DNA of 64,000 nucleotides from Galerina marginata (taxonomy: Eukaryota; Basidiomycota; Agaricomycetes; Agaricales; Galerinaceae), in contig JAECYW010000002.1 in the NCBI GenBank assembly GCA_023014335.1, forward strand, positions 1,984,001-2,048,000. The letters run 5' to 3'. Both the position numbers and the translations under genes were made by a program. Positions 1-12,201 of the stretch are shown here, piece by piece; within the stretch, counting starts at the first letter, position 1; every line of letters begins with the position of its first letter. The notes under the pieces were generated by a model, which did not search any database, was not told where the DNA came from, and saw only the letters and a program-made list of their open reading frames with translations.

Positions 1-1609
1 AATGCTACTGGCGCATTGCTAAACATGACCCATTCAGGTTGGAAAGCCTGCTTATTCTTCTTTATGTAACTTGCCAATCGCACGACAGACGAAAACAGGC
101 AACAACTTGTCAATGCTGGGGCCATTCCCGTTCTAGTAAGCCTTCTGAATTCTCCAGACACGGACGTCCAATATTATTGCACAACCGCCTTGAGCAATAT
201 AGCTGTGGATGGTAGGTGACTTAATATTCTATGGCGTTGTCCCTTCATCTTTGTTTTTGTATCCAGGGACCAACAGGAAGAAACTAGCTCAGAGCGAACC
301 AAAACTGGTGACAAGTCTAGTCATGCTTATGGACAGCCCAAGCTTGAAAGTGCAATGCCAAGCCGCATTAGCCCTTCGCAACCTTGCTAGTGACGGTAAG
401 TGTGATCGCGTTCTGTTTATCTTCATGACCAGCAATGCCTCATTTTCTTTTCAGAAAAATACCAGTTGGAAATCGTCAAGGCAGACGGTCTCCAGTCTTT
501 ACTTCGGCTTCTTCAATCTACATACTTGCCCCTTATCTTGTCCTCTGCTGCTTGCGTCCGGAACGTCTCCATTCACCCACAGAACGAATCCCCTATCATT
601 GAATCTGGATTTTTACAGCCTTTGATCAATTTATTGTCTTTCAAAGATAACGAAGAAGTCCAGTGCCATGCAATTTCTACACTGCGAAACCTTGCGGCCA
701 GCTCGGAGAAGAACAAAAAGGCTATCGTTAAAGCAGGCGCGGTTCAATCGATAAAGGAACTGGTGCTTGAAGTACCGATCAACGTTCAAAGTGAAATGAC
801 TGCCTGCGTTGCTGTCCTCGCCCTGAGTGGTAAGTGTTGTTCTTCAGGATAAGCTTTGGCTGATTCTTTATTTCCAGATGAGTTGAAGGGTCAACTTCTG
901 GAAATGGGAATTTGCGAAGTCCTCATTCCTCTCACCAACTCACCAAGCTCTGAGGTTCAAGGTAACAGCGCAGCGGCCCTTGGCAATTTATCTTCCAAAG
1001 GTACTTATATTATAATCACAAATTTGAAAACCCTCTTATTGAATGTTCCAAGACGGACGATCCCCCACTGATGACTATTCGGCGTTCAATGAGGTCTGGG
1101 ACAAACCTGATGGAGGAATGCATAAATATTTGTACCGCTTCTTGACCAGTCCAGACGCCACATTCCAACACATTGCTGTGTGGACCATTGTTCAGTTGCT
1201 CGAATCTGGTGGTGTGTACTTCTTGAGGTCCTTGTCATTAGTTTTCTGACATCCCTTTCCAGATCCTCAACTTATCAGTAATATTCGAACTTCCAACATC
1301 TTAATTCCAAACATCCGAAATTTGGCAACTTCACGAACAACGTCTCCTGCCTCTTCAGTCGGAACCCCGCGATCACATCACTCCCAGCAGTCTTACCAGG
1401 ACACAGAAACCAACGATGGTCAAGGTGAAATTCAGCTTCTCTCCCGCAGAATCCTCGATTTCGTGGATATCGACATCGATGCGCTTGTTTCTACAAGTGT
1501 TCCGGGATCTCAAGTACAGCCGGGGTCGTCACTGGGAAGCTCCAACCGCGATCATGAAGAACTTCGCAGAAGTGTGAGGGAAGCGTTTGCGCCTGGCTCG
1601 CATCGTTGA
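1..1609 (+). CDS. VAC8: Vac8-like vacuolar armadillo-repeat protein (3' part)
   Basis: The 5' end lies outside the window. Exons read as <1-37, 89-211, 267-395, 455-829, 879-1000, 1053-1211 and 1263-1609, each bounded by GT-AG. The protein is a run of armadillo repeats; recognisable repeat cores include [33 protein letters not shown] and [14 protein letters not shown]. The last 60-odd residues are Ser/Thr-rich followed by an acidic DIDIDAL stretch and a charged end, outside the repeats. In yeast Vac8 sits on the vacuole membrane through N-terminal lipidation and joins vacuole inheritance, nucleus-vacuole contacts and selective autophagy; the acylated N terminus cannot be checked here. The family match is strong because repeat order and spacing match Vac8; beta-catenin-like proteins with similar repeats are less likely in a fungus. 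Confidence 0.93.
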
Positions 1610-2300
1610 ACCTTTCTTTCTTGATGCATTTTCATGGACGGACAGCCGCTAGAAATTTTCTCCTTGTATCTAGTTCCTTTGCCTTAGGTATTCTTGTCAT
1701 TCGTAAATTTTTCTTTTGTCCTACATAATCGTTCGTTATATTTTATCCTCTTCAGCCTTCTGACATTCGATCCTTTTTCTATGGTGTTGTTTCAGATGTC
1801 ACTGGGTTGGGTTGGGTTGGGTCGTAACCGGCGGGTCCCAATATAGCGAACACCCGCCCAAAAGCACAGATTATGAGATGAGACGTCGGAGCCATCCACG
1901 GTTCGTTAACTTGCAAGCAAGCGGCAGAATGGCCAAGGCTATCTCAGTGTCTCACCGTGGCTTATACAGGTTTTAACATTTATCCGACTTGTTTTATTTC
2001 AGCACGACCTCTGCGACATTCATGCAATTTTGAAGGTCTAATATTAATTGAAGTCTAATCCGGCGTTGTGTGGGCGGGATTGCAGAACCGCACAATAGCC
2101 TCGTGGCTCACATGCGCTCACATGAATGCCGGCCAACAGACCTGCCATGCTCTCTCCCTCGTTGTAATAACTTGTATTCTTCCCCTGCTTACACGGGCTG
2201 AGCCCACTTTCTTCTGATTCTCACTCCACACATCTCTCTAAGAGTAACTGTTCTTGAAGACTCTATTTACAATTCCCGCACCTCTTGGATCATCCCTGCG
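1610..2300. other. Intergenic gap VAC8 to GH16
   Basis: No coding exon or RNA gene is supported. The first part should hold the VAC8 3' UTR. A short TTGGG tandem run lies at about 1804-1820. The T/C-rich stretch just upstream of 2301 looks like a fungal promoter and 5' leader for the GH16 gene. Confidence 0.5.
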
Positions 2301-3997
2301 ATGATAGCTTTCGCAGCCTTCCTCATCTACGCAGTCTTTTTGGTTGATCTCTCGATAGCTTCAGGTTCCAAAGTACTTGTCCCTCGTGTGCTGGGTAGTC
2401 TCCATCGAAATGCTGCCCGGAAGACCCACAATCTAGCGAAAGACCTTCGTGTCGCATTTGGTGGCATTCTGGTCCCCCGTGCTGATTTGAGCCAACACGT
2501 TGTCTATTGCAAACCTGGGAAGCAAGTAACCTTCGGAGGTGGAACAAGTACCACGGTCGGAAGCTCTGGCAACGCCACTGCAAGTGCAAGCGGCACCCAC
2601 CATCCAACGAGTACAAGCTCGAAACTTGGATCAAGTCCGACTCCTACATCCCCAGCATCTTCGCCTTGGAAGCTGGTTAACTCTTACGTATGTAACCAAT
2701 GGTACTCAGATTCACGTTGTTAGCTGACTCGCTGTAGCAAGGAAGCAACTTCTTCGATGGATGGGATTTCTTCACTGGTGGCGACCCAACAGAGGGTCAT
2801 TGTTATTCTCTTCCGAGATTGATCAGTTTCTTACTTTTCTGGCCACTATATAGGAATCGTGGACTACATTGATGAGAATACTGCAGTAAGTACTCTTGAC
2901 ATTCTCTCTTTGGTGCTTCTGACAGTACTCTTAGCGAGCCAACAATCTTCTTGAAGTGAATTCTCAAGGAAATGCTGTCATGCGTGTTGAGACGACTCCG
3001 GTCGTCTCAGCCAATCGGAAGAGCATCCGTATTACGACGCAGAGTCAATTCAATGGAGGCTTGTTTATTATGGATTCCGTTCATATGCCCACTGGGTGCG
3101 GGACTTGGCCGTTAGTTTTTTCCTTTCGTATTTTTACAAGTGACGAAGCAACTCATTCAGGGCTTTCTGGACCAATGGTACACGAAAATGAATATCTAAT
3201 CTACTTTGACTGTACTGACACCGGATAGGTCCAAACTGGCCTAATGGGGGAGAAATCGATATTGTTGAAGGTGTCCACGATTACACCAATAATCAGGCCA
3301 CCGTCCACACTGCTGTTGGCTGCACCTTGGCGAGTTCGAGTTCGAACACTTTGGCCATTTCTGGGAACGTGATTGGGGGAGTCGACTGCGCTGCTCTGAC
3401 AACTGGTAATCAGGGCTGTGGGATCCGTGCTGCGACGAGCAACTCATTCGGTGCCGGGTTCAATGCTAACAACGGGGGCGTGTATGCCAGTAAGCTAAAT
3501 ATTGCTCAAATCTGTTCTGTCTTTGACCATGAATAGTGAAGTGGGATACCACTGGAGTCGCGGTATACTTCTTCCCGCGCGGTTCAGAACCTGCCGACAT
3601 TAGTGCTGAAGTACCACAACCCGATACCTGGGGTGCTGCACAAGCCAGGTGGCCCGCTGCTTCGTGCGATCCATTCAAGTTTTTCACGAGCCATTCAGCC
3701 ATCTTTGATACTACTCTATGGTACGTGTGCTTAGCGGCTTACGTCGGGAACTAGCTGACACGGCTTTAGCGGTCAGTGGGCTGGCGCTGTTTGGAATGCA
3801 GTCGGTGTTCCGGGACAAGACCAGAGCTGTGCACAAAGAACAGGTGTCTCCACGTGTGAAGCGTTTGTACGCGCGAATGGAGGCTCGATGCAGGAAGCTT
3901 GTAGGTGCTACCTCTTCTTGACTTTAGTGAACGTATTGAGTCTTTTGTGGCAGTTTGGGAAGTCAAAAGTGTCAAGATCTACCAGTTGCACGATTGA
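2301..3997 (+). CDS. Secreted GH16 endo-beta-1,3(4)-glucanase-like hydrolase
   Basis: Nine exons (2301-2687, 2738-2795, 2854-2885, 2935-3110, 3161-3177, 3229-3489, 3537-3720, 3770-3900, 3954-3997) add up to 1290 bases, so 429 residues. The protein starts with a hydrophobic signal segment, then a basic stretch and a Ser/Thr/Gly-rich linker of roughly 60 residues (about residues 75-130), then the GH16 catalytic domain beginning near GSNFFDGWDFF. The catalytic signature EIDIVEG is intact: nucleophile Glu at 3252-3254, Asp at 3258-3260 and acid/base Glu at 3267-3269. Paired cysteines near the C terminus fit a secreted enzyme. The family cleaves beta-1,3- or mixed-linked glucans, either in the fungus's own wall or in food. 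The linker ahead of the catalytic domain is longer than in the simplest members. Substrate cannot be fixed from sequence. Exon 5 is only 17 bases. Confidence 0.93.
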
Positions 3998-4576
3998 CCT
4001 GAAGTTCTGACATCCTGAGGTAGATACGATAGTACTTTATTTTCACCCCATCACGGTGGCATGCAGGTTTTCATCGCTTGTTACTGTCCGACTGTTTTAC
4101 GTTTCAATGTACTACAGTCATGATCACGACTCGTGATATACAGAAAATATTTAATGGCCAATATTATAATGATTTTTAGCGGGCTCGAAGCTAGGCCTTG
4201 ATGTTGACAAAGAAAAAGAGCTGGCGACGCTGCATATCTCAACACTCGGTTTCGTCCGTCCTTTCAACGAATTCGGTATTGTTTGAAGTTATTCTTCAAT
4301 CTCAACGTCTGCTTCCCTCCTCCGGCTTTGAAGAAAATTACATCAGTTCTTGGTATTTATTCAAGTTCGGGTCTTATTCCAACTTTGACAGTCCTTACAA
4401 TGGCAGGCACGGTACGGGGTAGCAGTGGTCTGTTACTGGTGTTGACGACATGAACTCCCTATCCATGCCTGCTGGTCACATGTGGCAGTCCCATGGTACT
4501 AGTATGTTCGTATAAATGCCTGAGTTAACATGAACCAGGAGGCACTGTGCTGTATGGTGTAATGTCTTGGTCCGCG
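3998..4576. other. Convergent intergenic region GH16 / LSB3
   Basis: Both flanking genes end here, so the region should contain two 3' UTRs and their polyadenylation signals. It is AT-rich. Short open frames exist but none has homology that I recognise or a plausible splice structure. Confidence 0.45.
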
Positions 4577-6371
4577 CTAAGCGATTTCAACGAAGTTGGC
4601 TGGAAAAATTCCCTCATGACCATTTAGTTTCCCCGTCCACCTAAATAGTGTCAATTTTAATGTCAGTGTCTGGCAACTCAAAATACGGTCAGAATTGTGT
4701 ACCAGTCGTCGACACTTTCACTTTTCTTTGAAATAACGATTACATCGCCTTTCCGAAAAGAAAGATCCCCCCTCTGTAAAATGTTAGGGTGGATGAGTGA
4801 TCACAGAATTTATCTAATCTGACCTCTATAGCATTGAAATCATATAGAGCGATCGCGCGGGCTACGCCCTCGTGAGACAACAAAGGTTTGGACAGCTCGA
4901 TTCGGGGTTTAATGAATGGCGGGGCTGATATAGTCTGAGAAGGAGTGGGAGAGGACAGAAAGGCATCGTCCAGATTACTCGTGTGCGATGAATATCCGTC
5001 GTATCTCAAAGACTTTGCACGGTGGTGGACGGGGATACCAGTACCGGAACTAAGTCGGGGGTTAGAGAAAGGATTGATATTGCCCTGTGATCTGGAGGTT
5101 ACACCTATGTCTGAACTGTCTGGCCTGCCGAAAGGCGACGCTATCTGCGCTGGAGTAAAGTCGGTCTCAAACTTGGAGGAGTGGCCACTTTCGGACCAGT
5201 TATAATCGCCACCACCCCACGTGAGATTTCGTGAATGGGACTGGGATGCTGAGCTACTGAAGTAGGATCCATCGTTACTCTCAGCACCCCAAGAGGCGGG
5301 TGGAAAGGGCGGTGTTTCGGGCTTCTTCTTCTTTCGCAAGAAGGAAGGCATGGAGGTCGTAGATCCAGGACTAGCCAGGCCTCCAAAGGCATAAGTATTA
5401 TCAGTTGACCTGCTGGTATCATCCTTTATCCATTCTCTGGTTCCAGGCATGCCTGTGCAAGCTTCCAATGTTTTTATAAGCGGCATCGCCCATTGTGGAG
5501 GTTCAACAGTTCCGCCTAATAGTAGCCTGGCCGTAACAGGAGAGTTATAGGCCTGGAAATTGGCATCTTGACGCTCTACGATCACTGAGCCTTCAACAGA
5601 TACCCCACCGAAAAGTCCGCGAGTTTTCGAATAGCTATACCTGCAATAGTTTAAGTTAAAGTTAGAGGCTGCGAGATCGACGAGAAGATATACATCGCTG
5701 CTATTTTTCCATTTGTATTCAAAGCACCAGACGCCTCGCCATTGCGCCCCAGTGGGCCGAGGGCGAGGCTCATGTTTCCGCCTAAAGTCAGGGAACCAGC
5801 CGCCATGAAAGATTTCTGTGGTGGAAGTTCAACGACAGTGAAACAGATAATACGTGTTTCGTACTCACGATGGCCTAGCAAAGGAGAATGTTAGAAAGCA
5901 ATCAGGACAATAATAAAAATCATTCGGCCACCCACAGAACGTGAATTTAGGACTACTAAAAAGTCTGTCATTTCTGCACCAGCTTGACCACCTAGCCCAA
6001 GTCCAGCCGTTCCAATTGCACTGGGAGCAGACCAGGCTTCGGCATGTGTTAGATAACAGGAGAGAATCGGGGCTGGCGTTGCGTACTTCCGTCGTCCAAT
6101 TTTGCAATGACTACACCACTCCCTGCCCTGGCAGAAACCACGAACCCTGCCTTGACTATGGTAAAGATGGCAAAACCTTTGGCGTTCTCGAGGATGCTGC
6201 GTGGAATGACGCCATCCAGTCCGTTATTGGCACTGTCGACGAATGACTTAACTATTTAACCAGGAAATTATTGAGATGATTGAAGGGATGCAAAAGAAAG
6301 ATTTTACATATTTTGGACGCCTTTTCGCATTCCTTTGGCAATGGCTGGGGCAAGGGATTGTTCAGCTTCAT
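4577..6371 (-). CDS. LSB3: Lsb3/Ysc84-like SYLF and SH3 domain protein
   Basis: Reading from 6371, the protein begins MKLNNPLPQPLPKECEKASK and continues into a full SYLF (Ysc84) domain: GVIPRSILENAKGFAIFT, VSARAGSGVV, SAIGTAGLGLGGQAGAEMTD and MAAGSLTLGGNMSLALGPLG. This domain binds actin filaments and lipids. A proline/serine-rich disordered linker follows, and the C terminus is an SH3 domain starting ALYDF and ending in the typical EGIFPANFVEI. The last intron lies inside the SH3 domain, after the codons for DD of the DDWW motif, and its donor is GTACAC. Yeast Lsb3 and Ysc84 work at cortical actin patches during endocytosis with Las17. Domain order and length match the family; I expect the same role here. 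The start is chosen because it matches the conserved family N terminus. Confidence 0.92.
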
Positions 6372-6865
6372 GGAAGGTTTGGTGAAAGTGCTGCAGCTTA
6401 CGGACTCAGGCCTACCTAAGAGCTAAAGATAGTAGTGGCACTTGACCGAAATGTGCTTTATTATCTAATCTCAATTCATTCTGCCAGGAACCAACGCCCA
6501 TGTCGGCATCTCAAAACAAAGCATAACGTTAGGGACACGACTCCGTGAGGCACTTATCCATTCAACAGCGCAGAATGGGCGGCGCCCTGAACCCATTCAA
6601 GTCTTTCCTCGACTCTCACCTTCCTTGAGCCTCCGTTCGGTTATTAGAGCTCAATCGAAGTACGGAGTCATCTGGTTGAGCGAACATATTACCCAGCCAC
6701 TGGCGTTCCGCAAGGCATCCAGTATATCGGGCGGTGTAGGCTTGCTGGCTTGACACAGCCTGGCCCTTTGGAGCACAAACCTTTGGCACTGGCAGACATA
6801 AGGACTGCTCTCGACGTTCTTCCCTCCAAGTCATCGTCCTTCATCTTGCTATTGATCATTTCAAA
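6372..6865. promoter_or_regulatory. Divergent promoter region LSB3 / membrane protein
   Basis: About 490 bases separate two divergent start codons, so both promoters must be here. I see no conserved coding exon. The sequence is mixed with several T/C-rich patches; no specific transcription factor site can be supported. Confidence 0.4.
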
Positions 6866-8877
6866 ATGCCGACAAAGGGTTTCTGTCACTTCTGGTTGAA
6901 GGTCGCACTTCTATGTCTTTCAACATTTTCGTTCGTGCAGTGCACTATAAACGTGACACCATTCTTACCACAAGTGCGAATATTTATCTCCAACTTATCC
7001 TTTTGTATTGATCCGATCTAATTTTTAGTCGTTCTTCTTCGACTGGAATAAACAAGGGCAGCCTCTTCCTATACCTGTTACTGGTAGTGCAGATTTCTCG
7101 AATTCTTTCATATTGTCACTGAGGTGCTTTTCAGAACAGTGTGAAACCATTCACATCGTCTGGTCTAGGAGCACTGCAGTTGGGTAGGGCTTCTAGCAAT
7201 CAGAACTTCCTCTGTCTGATTTTCGTAGGCCAAATCCGACAGCGCCTTATTACCTTCAGGTATATACCTCGTGAGTCATAAAGACACTCAAACCCCTTTG
7301 AAGAGGAGTTGAATGAGATTAATAGGACGTACACCCTCCCTATCATCATCCCGGTGGGGGATGTTCTCAGTTATGTATGTGTGTTTTTTCACAATGACGA
7401 TGTTCTCCCTGGTTTACAATGGCTTGATGTGTAGGACTGGGCTGTCCCGTTTGCGCCAGGCACTCTAGTGGGTTTTTGATTTAATTACAGACCTATGGTC
7501 ATACCGGATTAATCAACTTTACATACAGTACCAAATATGCATGGTAAAGTATTAGGATCGGGTCACCCTTTTCATAGCTTCAAGTTGCTGATGGGTACAT
7601 CATGATTAACCAGTTCGATAAATTCGGCAATACGGGAGGTTGTCAGGCTACCTATACAGTCATCCCTCCAAGTTCGATGCCCACTTGCTCAAATGTGACA
7701 TTTGCTCCACAACTTGGGGTCTCAGCCCTCGTTGATAATGGCCCAATGTCACAATTCGGCTGGGTTGACCAGGTGAGATGAACAGTTCTTCCGGAAAATT
7801 TTTCTGACCAATCCTCCTAGTGCACGGATATTTCTATCACGCCGACAAATGGAACGGCTCCATTTACCTTGACTGTATGCCTTATTCTTGTACCTATCAG
7901 ACCTGATAGTTGAGCCGTTTTTTAGGTGGCGCCAGCCCTCCATCCACCATATAACATAACATCCTTCGATGCCAAACCCATAAACTGGACAGTCAGCCTT
8001 TCTTGGGCATCTCCCTTTTTCATAAGTCTCGTCGACGCAAATGGTAGTTCGTGGGCCAATGGACCTCTTCACTCCGGGGGAGGAGGAACTATCTCCTGCC
8101 TTGCTGGAAATGTGACATCTAGGTAAACCATCTCCATAACAGCTCATAGCTAGTCAACCGATTCCCTTCTTTAGTCGCAATGGCACCGTAACATTGCCTG
8201 TGGTTGTAGGAACCGGCGTTGGTGGCCTTGCGGTTGGGCTTTTTTTCGGAATCCTAGTGGCTTATATCTTCTTGAAACAGCACTATAAGAAAAAAATGCA
8301 GGCCGATCGCTTCATCGACTCTGCTCCCGGAACACCGCATGCATTGATGTTTGACCAAGCCCCAGGACAAGCTCAATATAGACCAGTGCCTACAGCTTCA
8401 TCATCAGGCGGAATCAGTCATTCAGTCCTTGCTTCCAACCCTTCATCTATGCAAAGACTGGGGCAAGTTACAATGCAATACGAGGTGGAACCGTTTTCCA
8501 TGCCCGACGAGGAAGGCCGTCGTGCTGCAAACGATGTTGTATCACCTACATCATATGGGCATGGGCCCACTGGTCGGGTTGTCTCGACTCACGAATCCGC
8601 CCCTCATGCGCCAACTACTCCGCCAAACCAGGTTTATGTTGTTCATCATGATAGTCAGGTGCCGCCTGTGACTATATATCATCGAGACGGAACTCAAATC
8701 GTGGAGTTGCCTCCCCGCTACCCTCCTTATTCATCATCACAAAGCGAAGCGCTCAGCGAGGGCCGAACTGGGAGTGACAGTCGAAGTGATGGAGGGCGAA
8801 CTGAAGTGATGGACCCCTTAGTACTGCATCAACCACGACAACCTGCTCAGGCAAAGAAACCACCGCGAAGTCCATAG
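6866..8877 (+). CDS. Unrecognised single-pass membrane protein with secreted-type ectodomain
   Basis: About nine exons. The N terminus has a clear signal peptide (hydrophobic run ending LSTFSFVQC). The ectodomain has several cysteines and many N-glycosylation sequons such as NVT, NGT, NIT and NWT. A transmembrane helix (about VVVGTGVGGLAVGLFFGILV) begins around 8200 and is followed at once by basic residues KQHYKKK, which places the C terminus in the cytosol. The long tail is Ser/Pro/His-rich and low in order, ending KKPPRSP. I know similar hypothetical proteins from agaric genomes but no assigned function. The layout resembles wall-stress sensors of the Wsc/Mid2 type in plan, but no WSC domain is visible, so I do not call it one. 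Start chosen because the signal peptide begins there. Confidence 0.78.
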
Positions 8878-9087
8878 TCTCAGAGCATGAAATACGCATT
8901 GGCCATTGCTATGATTGACTGACGGGTGCCTAAGTCCTTCGTGTTTCCATTCCTTTCTTCTCGCTATACCTAATATTTCTAAAATACCCTACTTTTCTTC
9001 AATTGGGGACATCTACCACGGACATGTAGATCTGTGATGCTGACTGGGTTTAATGATGAATATGATGACTATAAATCCACTTTACTG

Positions 9088-10785
9088 CTATCTTACATGA
9101 TAAACACCAATTGGACAGGTTTTCCAATGGTTTTCCTCAAGCCTAGACCATCCTGGAATTGAAATTGTGGAAGTAGCCTCCTTGGATGTTGACCCACCCA
9201 CCGGAGCCATTATATCTACTGTGGTGCCCCGGTGAGATTGGAGAATATCATTTCTGACCTTCATCACGTCCAAGTCACGTGAATCCCATGTCTGAACAGG
9301 GTTCACTGTTCAGTATAGAAATTACAATCAAGGTCTTAAAGCTTACCCCTACAGCCTGAAAATGTGGCATGAACACCAATGCGGTCATAGGCTCAAATCC
9401 TTCGTGACCTGCACAAAGCTTCTTGAGGAGAGCGAGGACTCTGAGGATGAGAGATCAACAACCGAAAGTACGGAGACGTGCATTAGCTTACGCAGACCGA
9501 CTTGACAAAGTAGACGAATCATATCCCAGCCCTCTCATTAGGATCGACAAAACATGCTTTTTCAGGTTGAAGTACACAGGCAGATTATCTTGCCAATTTT
9601 CGATGACCCAAATGATCCAACAGGCCAAGTATCCATCGTATGAAGGATCCCTTTTGTGGGCTTCCGAGGTCTCAAGGGGCCCAAGGAGTACCAGGGCAAA
9701 TCGCGAAACAAAGACGTAGGAAAATTCTGGGTGAATAGCTTGCACTTGTTTGAAAACTGGGTTCCAAAAGGCAATAGAAGTTGGGCTAGGGAGGAATACA
9801 TCATCAGAATATTGTCTCTTCCTGTAGATTGTCAGTTATTTGGCAGAACAGATTTCGGAAAACCCGAACTTTTTGGACAGTGGCACAAGCATGCCCGTTT
9901 CAGCCAGTCCATCACAGAATCTCTCCAGGGCCCATATTTCTTTTGTATCTGCATCTGCCTCGAAAGATCGAGGTGGTGTCCAATCAATTTCTCCAACAAG
10001 AATGTTCGAGGCAACTTTGGTTTCAGCTATCCATCTTTCCAAGTCTCTCAGAATATTTACCAACTTGGGCTTGTATTGTGGCACCAAAGACGCGTCTCGT
10101 GTAATGGCTTTCATCGTATTTTTGTAGAGTTTTAGTATGGGCTTTAGGGGTCGAATTGGGTTCGTGACTTGGTGGGTGCCGGAAATTGGATTAATGGTGG
10201 GAAGGAAGTAATTGTATAGTAGCCATGAAAGAGACTAGTCGCATGATCTTTCAAGTAAGCGGCGCCAAAACAAAACAAAAAAAGCAAAAAGCTGCATCCA
10301 CACCTGTCTGGCCGCCTCCCTCAACAGATCGAGACTTGGAAGATCTTCGTGGGTGGAAGCATGTCGGAGCTCAACCAGCCAGTTCGGGATGCCGAGTTGT
10401 TGGGCAATAGAAGTGATAGACCTCGCATACGTCCCCACTTGGAGGGGATCGACCAACCCGTTGACAAGTCTGAGAATTGCCATTGCATAGCTGTGCCGTA
10501 GCTGAAGAGTTGTGATAGATATTTGTTTCTTGTCGTGAACAACAGCAACAAGTAGAGCCAGTGCCGAATCGAGGGCATGAGGTAGAGGCGTTATAGCTTT
10601 CCATGCAGAAATCTGCGAATGGTGAGGTAGAGGGTAAGGTAAATATTTCTACGAGTGCGAGTTGAGTTTACCCTGTTTATCGCAGATATTTTGGACTCGA
10701 TATCGTTCTCTTCAGCATATATGGAAGCACAGATTTGCTCTAGTTCAACCAACGAGGACCATGGAACTCGCTTCGGGAGCCTCAT
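9088..10785 (-). CDS. LAS1: Las1-like pre-rRNA endoribonuclease
   Basis: The start MRLPKRVPWSSLVEL is the typical Las1 opening and the end CPIGVYHVR is the typical Las1 close. The HEPN nuclease core is present: LRHASTHEDLPSL contains the RxxxxH catalytic motif, with Arg at 10363-10365 and His at 10349-10351. In yeast, Las1 with the kinase Grc3 cuts ITS2 at site C2 in 27S pre-rRNA, in the nucleolus, as part of large-subunit maturation. Several introns are needed. One at about 9855 uses the weak donor GTTCGG; it is chosen because it gives the conserved LSKKKRQYSDD junction, and the intact family ending supports the model downstream. The gene is divergent from the DUF7702-like gene, 209 bases apart. 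Confidence 0.93.
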
Positions 10786-10994
10786 CACGGTGAAACAAAA
10801 GTTGTGTGGAATAGCTTCCGAGATCAAAATATTATCCACCACCGATTAAGCTGTGGCAGTACACCTCCGATCAGCTTCCGAATTTTCCTTTTCCGGAAAA
10901 CATGATGTTCAACTTGCTCACTCTCTGCGCTCAGCTTTAGATTCCATCTTACGACCTCCGTGATACCTCTAACGACTATAATCCTATCCGAGTA

Positions 10995-11944
10995 ATGCCC
11001 AAACTGGATACCAGGGGCATATTAGCTGCTGCTGAAATCGGATTTTATGCCCCCATCGCTGTGGTCACTGTAATACTTATCTTTCGTTATGCCTTCAGGC
11101 GAGATGCAGGGTGGTTTTTCTTGTTTCTTTTTTCTATAAGTGAGGGCCTTCCTATTTTCTTTGGATTAGATTACGATATTAACCGAATGTTATAGCCCGT
11201 ATGGCCGAAGGTGCCCTTCTTGTTGCAGGCGAAATGCTGCCTGCCAAACCTATTTTATTCAATGCTGCATATATCATGGATTACGCTGGATTGGCCCCAC
11301 TTCTGTTTTCTTCTCTAGGATTTATTGGGATGGCGTAAGTTCTCTTTCAAGGGGTGGTCGATTATCGTTGAAATCCACTAACTTAATTTTAGAGGGCAAC
11401 ACACATACAGCGAAAATCCTAGGGTTACAACAATGTTGAGGTTGATAGGAATCCTTGGGTTAGGTGGTTTGGGCTTATGCATTGCAGGTGGCGTATTAGG
11501 AGGCCAAGCGGCAGCCAACCAGAACCTAGCAACGATATTGCGTCGCGCGGGTGTATGTGTTTATGCTGGAATATATGTTATCTTATTTATGGCGCATATC
11601 GGCACTTGGACATATCGTTGGCATTTGCGAAGTTATCGACGGAGTGTGAGCCTAACTGTCTTCTCTTTTTATAACATATGATTGACTACTATACGCCCCA
11701 GTTACTATTTGGAATATCCATTGCACTTCCTTTTCTCGGGGTGCGGATGGCTTACGCCGTCCTTGCAGCTTGGTCATCGCTAGATCTCCGCGGCACAAAA
11801 TTGTCCTCCAACCCGACCCTTGCGAAACTAAACCCCGTCACCGGAAATTGGATTCTATACCTAGTCATGAGTCTCATTATGGAGTACGTTGTTGCCGCCC
11901 TTTATCTATTCGCAAGTACTGTTCTTGCCCGGAGGCACCACTAG
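10995..11944 (+). CDS. DUF7702-like seven-helix membrane protein
   Basis: Introns at about 11140-11190, 11335-11390 and 11645-11700 join a protein of roughly 260 residues with about seven hydrophobic helices, beginning MPKLDTRGILAAAEIGFYAP. The motif ARMAEGALLVAGEM-like segment around 11200 and the LNPVTGNWILYLVMSLIMEY segment near the end match the fungal integral membrane family that I know as DUF7702. The family looks receptor-like in topology, but its function is not established and no G-protein motif is visible. No signal peptide is separate from the first helix. It lies head to head with LAS1 and tail to tail with the F-box gene. Confident as a real gene, less so for the family number. 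Confidence 0.82.
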
Positions 11945-12201
11945 CCAGTTCACGAATGTCAAGAATTCCACATAAAAAATGATAACAATCCACAAAACCT
12001 ATATGTAGGACAAATAGTCTTAACTAAGTACTTCATTCCGCCAAACGCGATACCTCATCTACAAAATGAAGATTCGGCTTTACATAAATGACAATCCAAA
12101 TGATAAACTGATAGAAAAAATCGTCGAGTTGTCAAAGATCTTGGAAAGCAAACAAAGCATAGAAGATGGCTAGGGAGAATGCGTGCTGATTTGGGGCTAA
12201 G

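Noticed and set aside
2323..2634. 103-codon open frame on the minus strand inside the GH16 gene
   Set aside because: It lies across a coding exon on the other strand with a clear signal peptide and linker; its text has no family features.
9830..9870. A frameshift in LAS1
   Set aside because: The weak donor GTTCGG at a phase-2 position and acceptor CTACAG give the expected LSKKKRQYSDDVF, so no frame change is needed.
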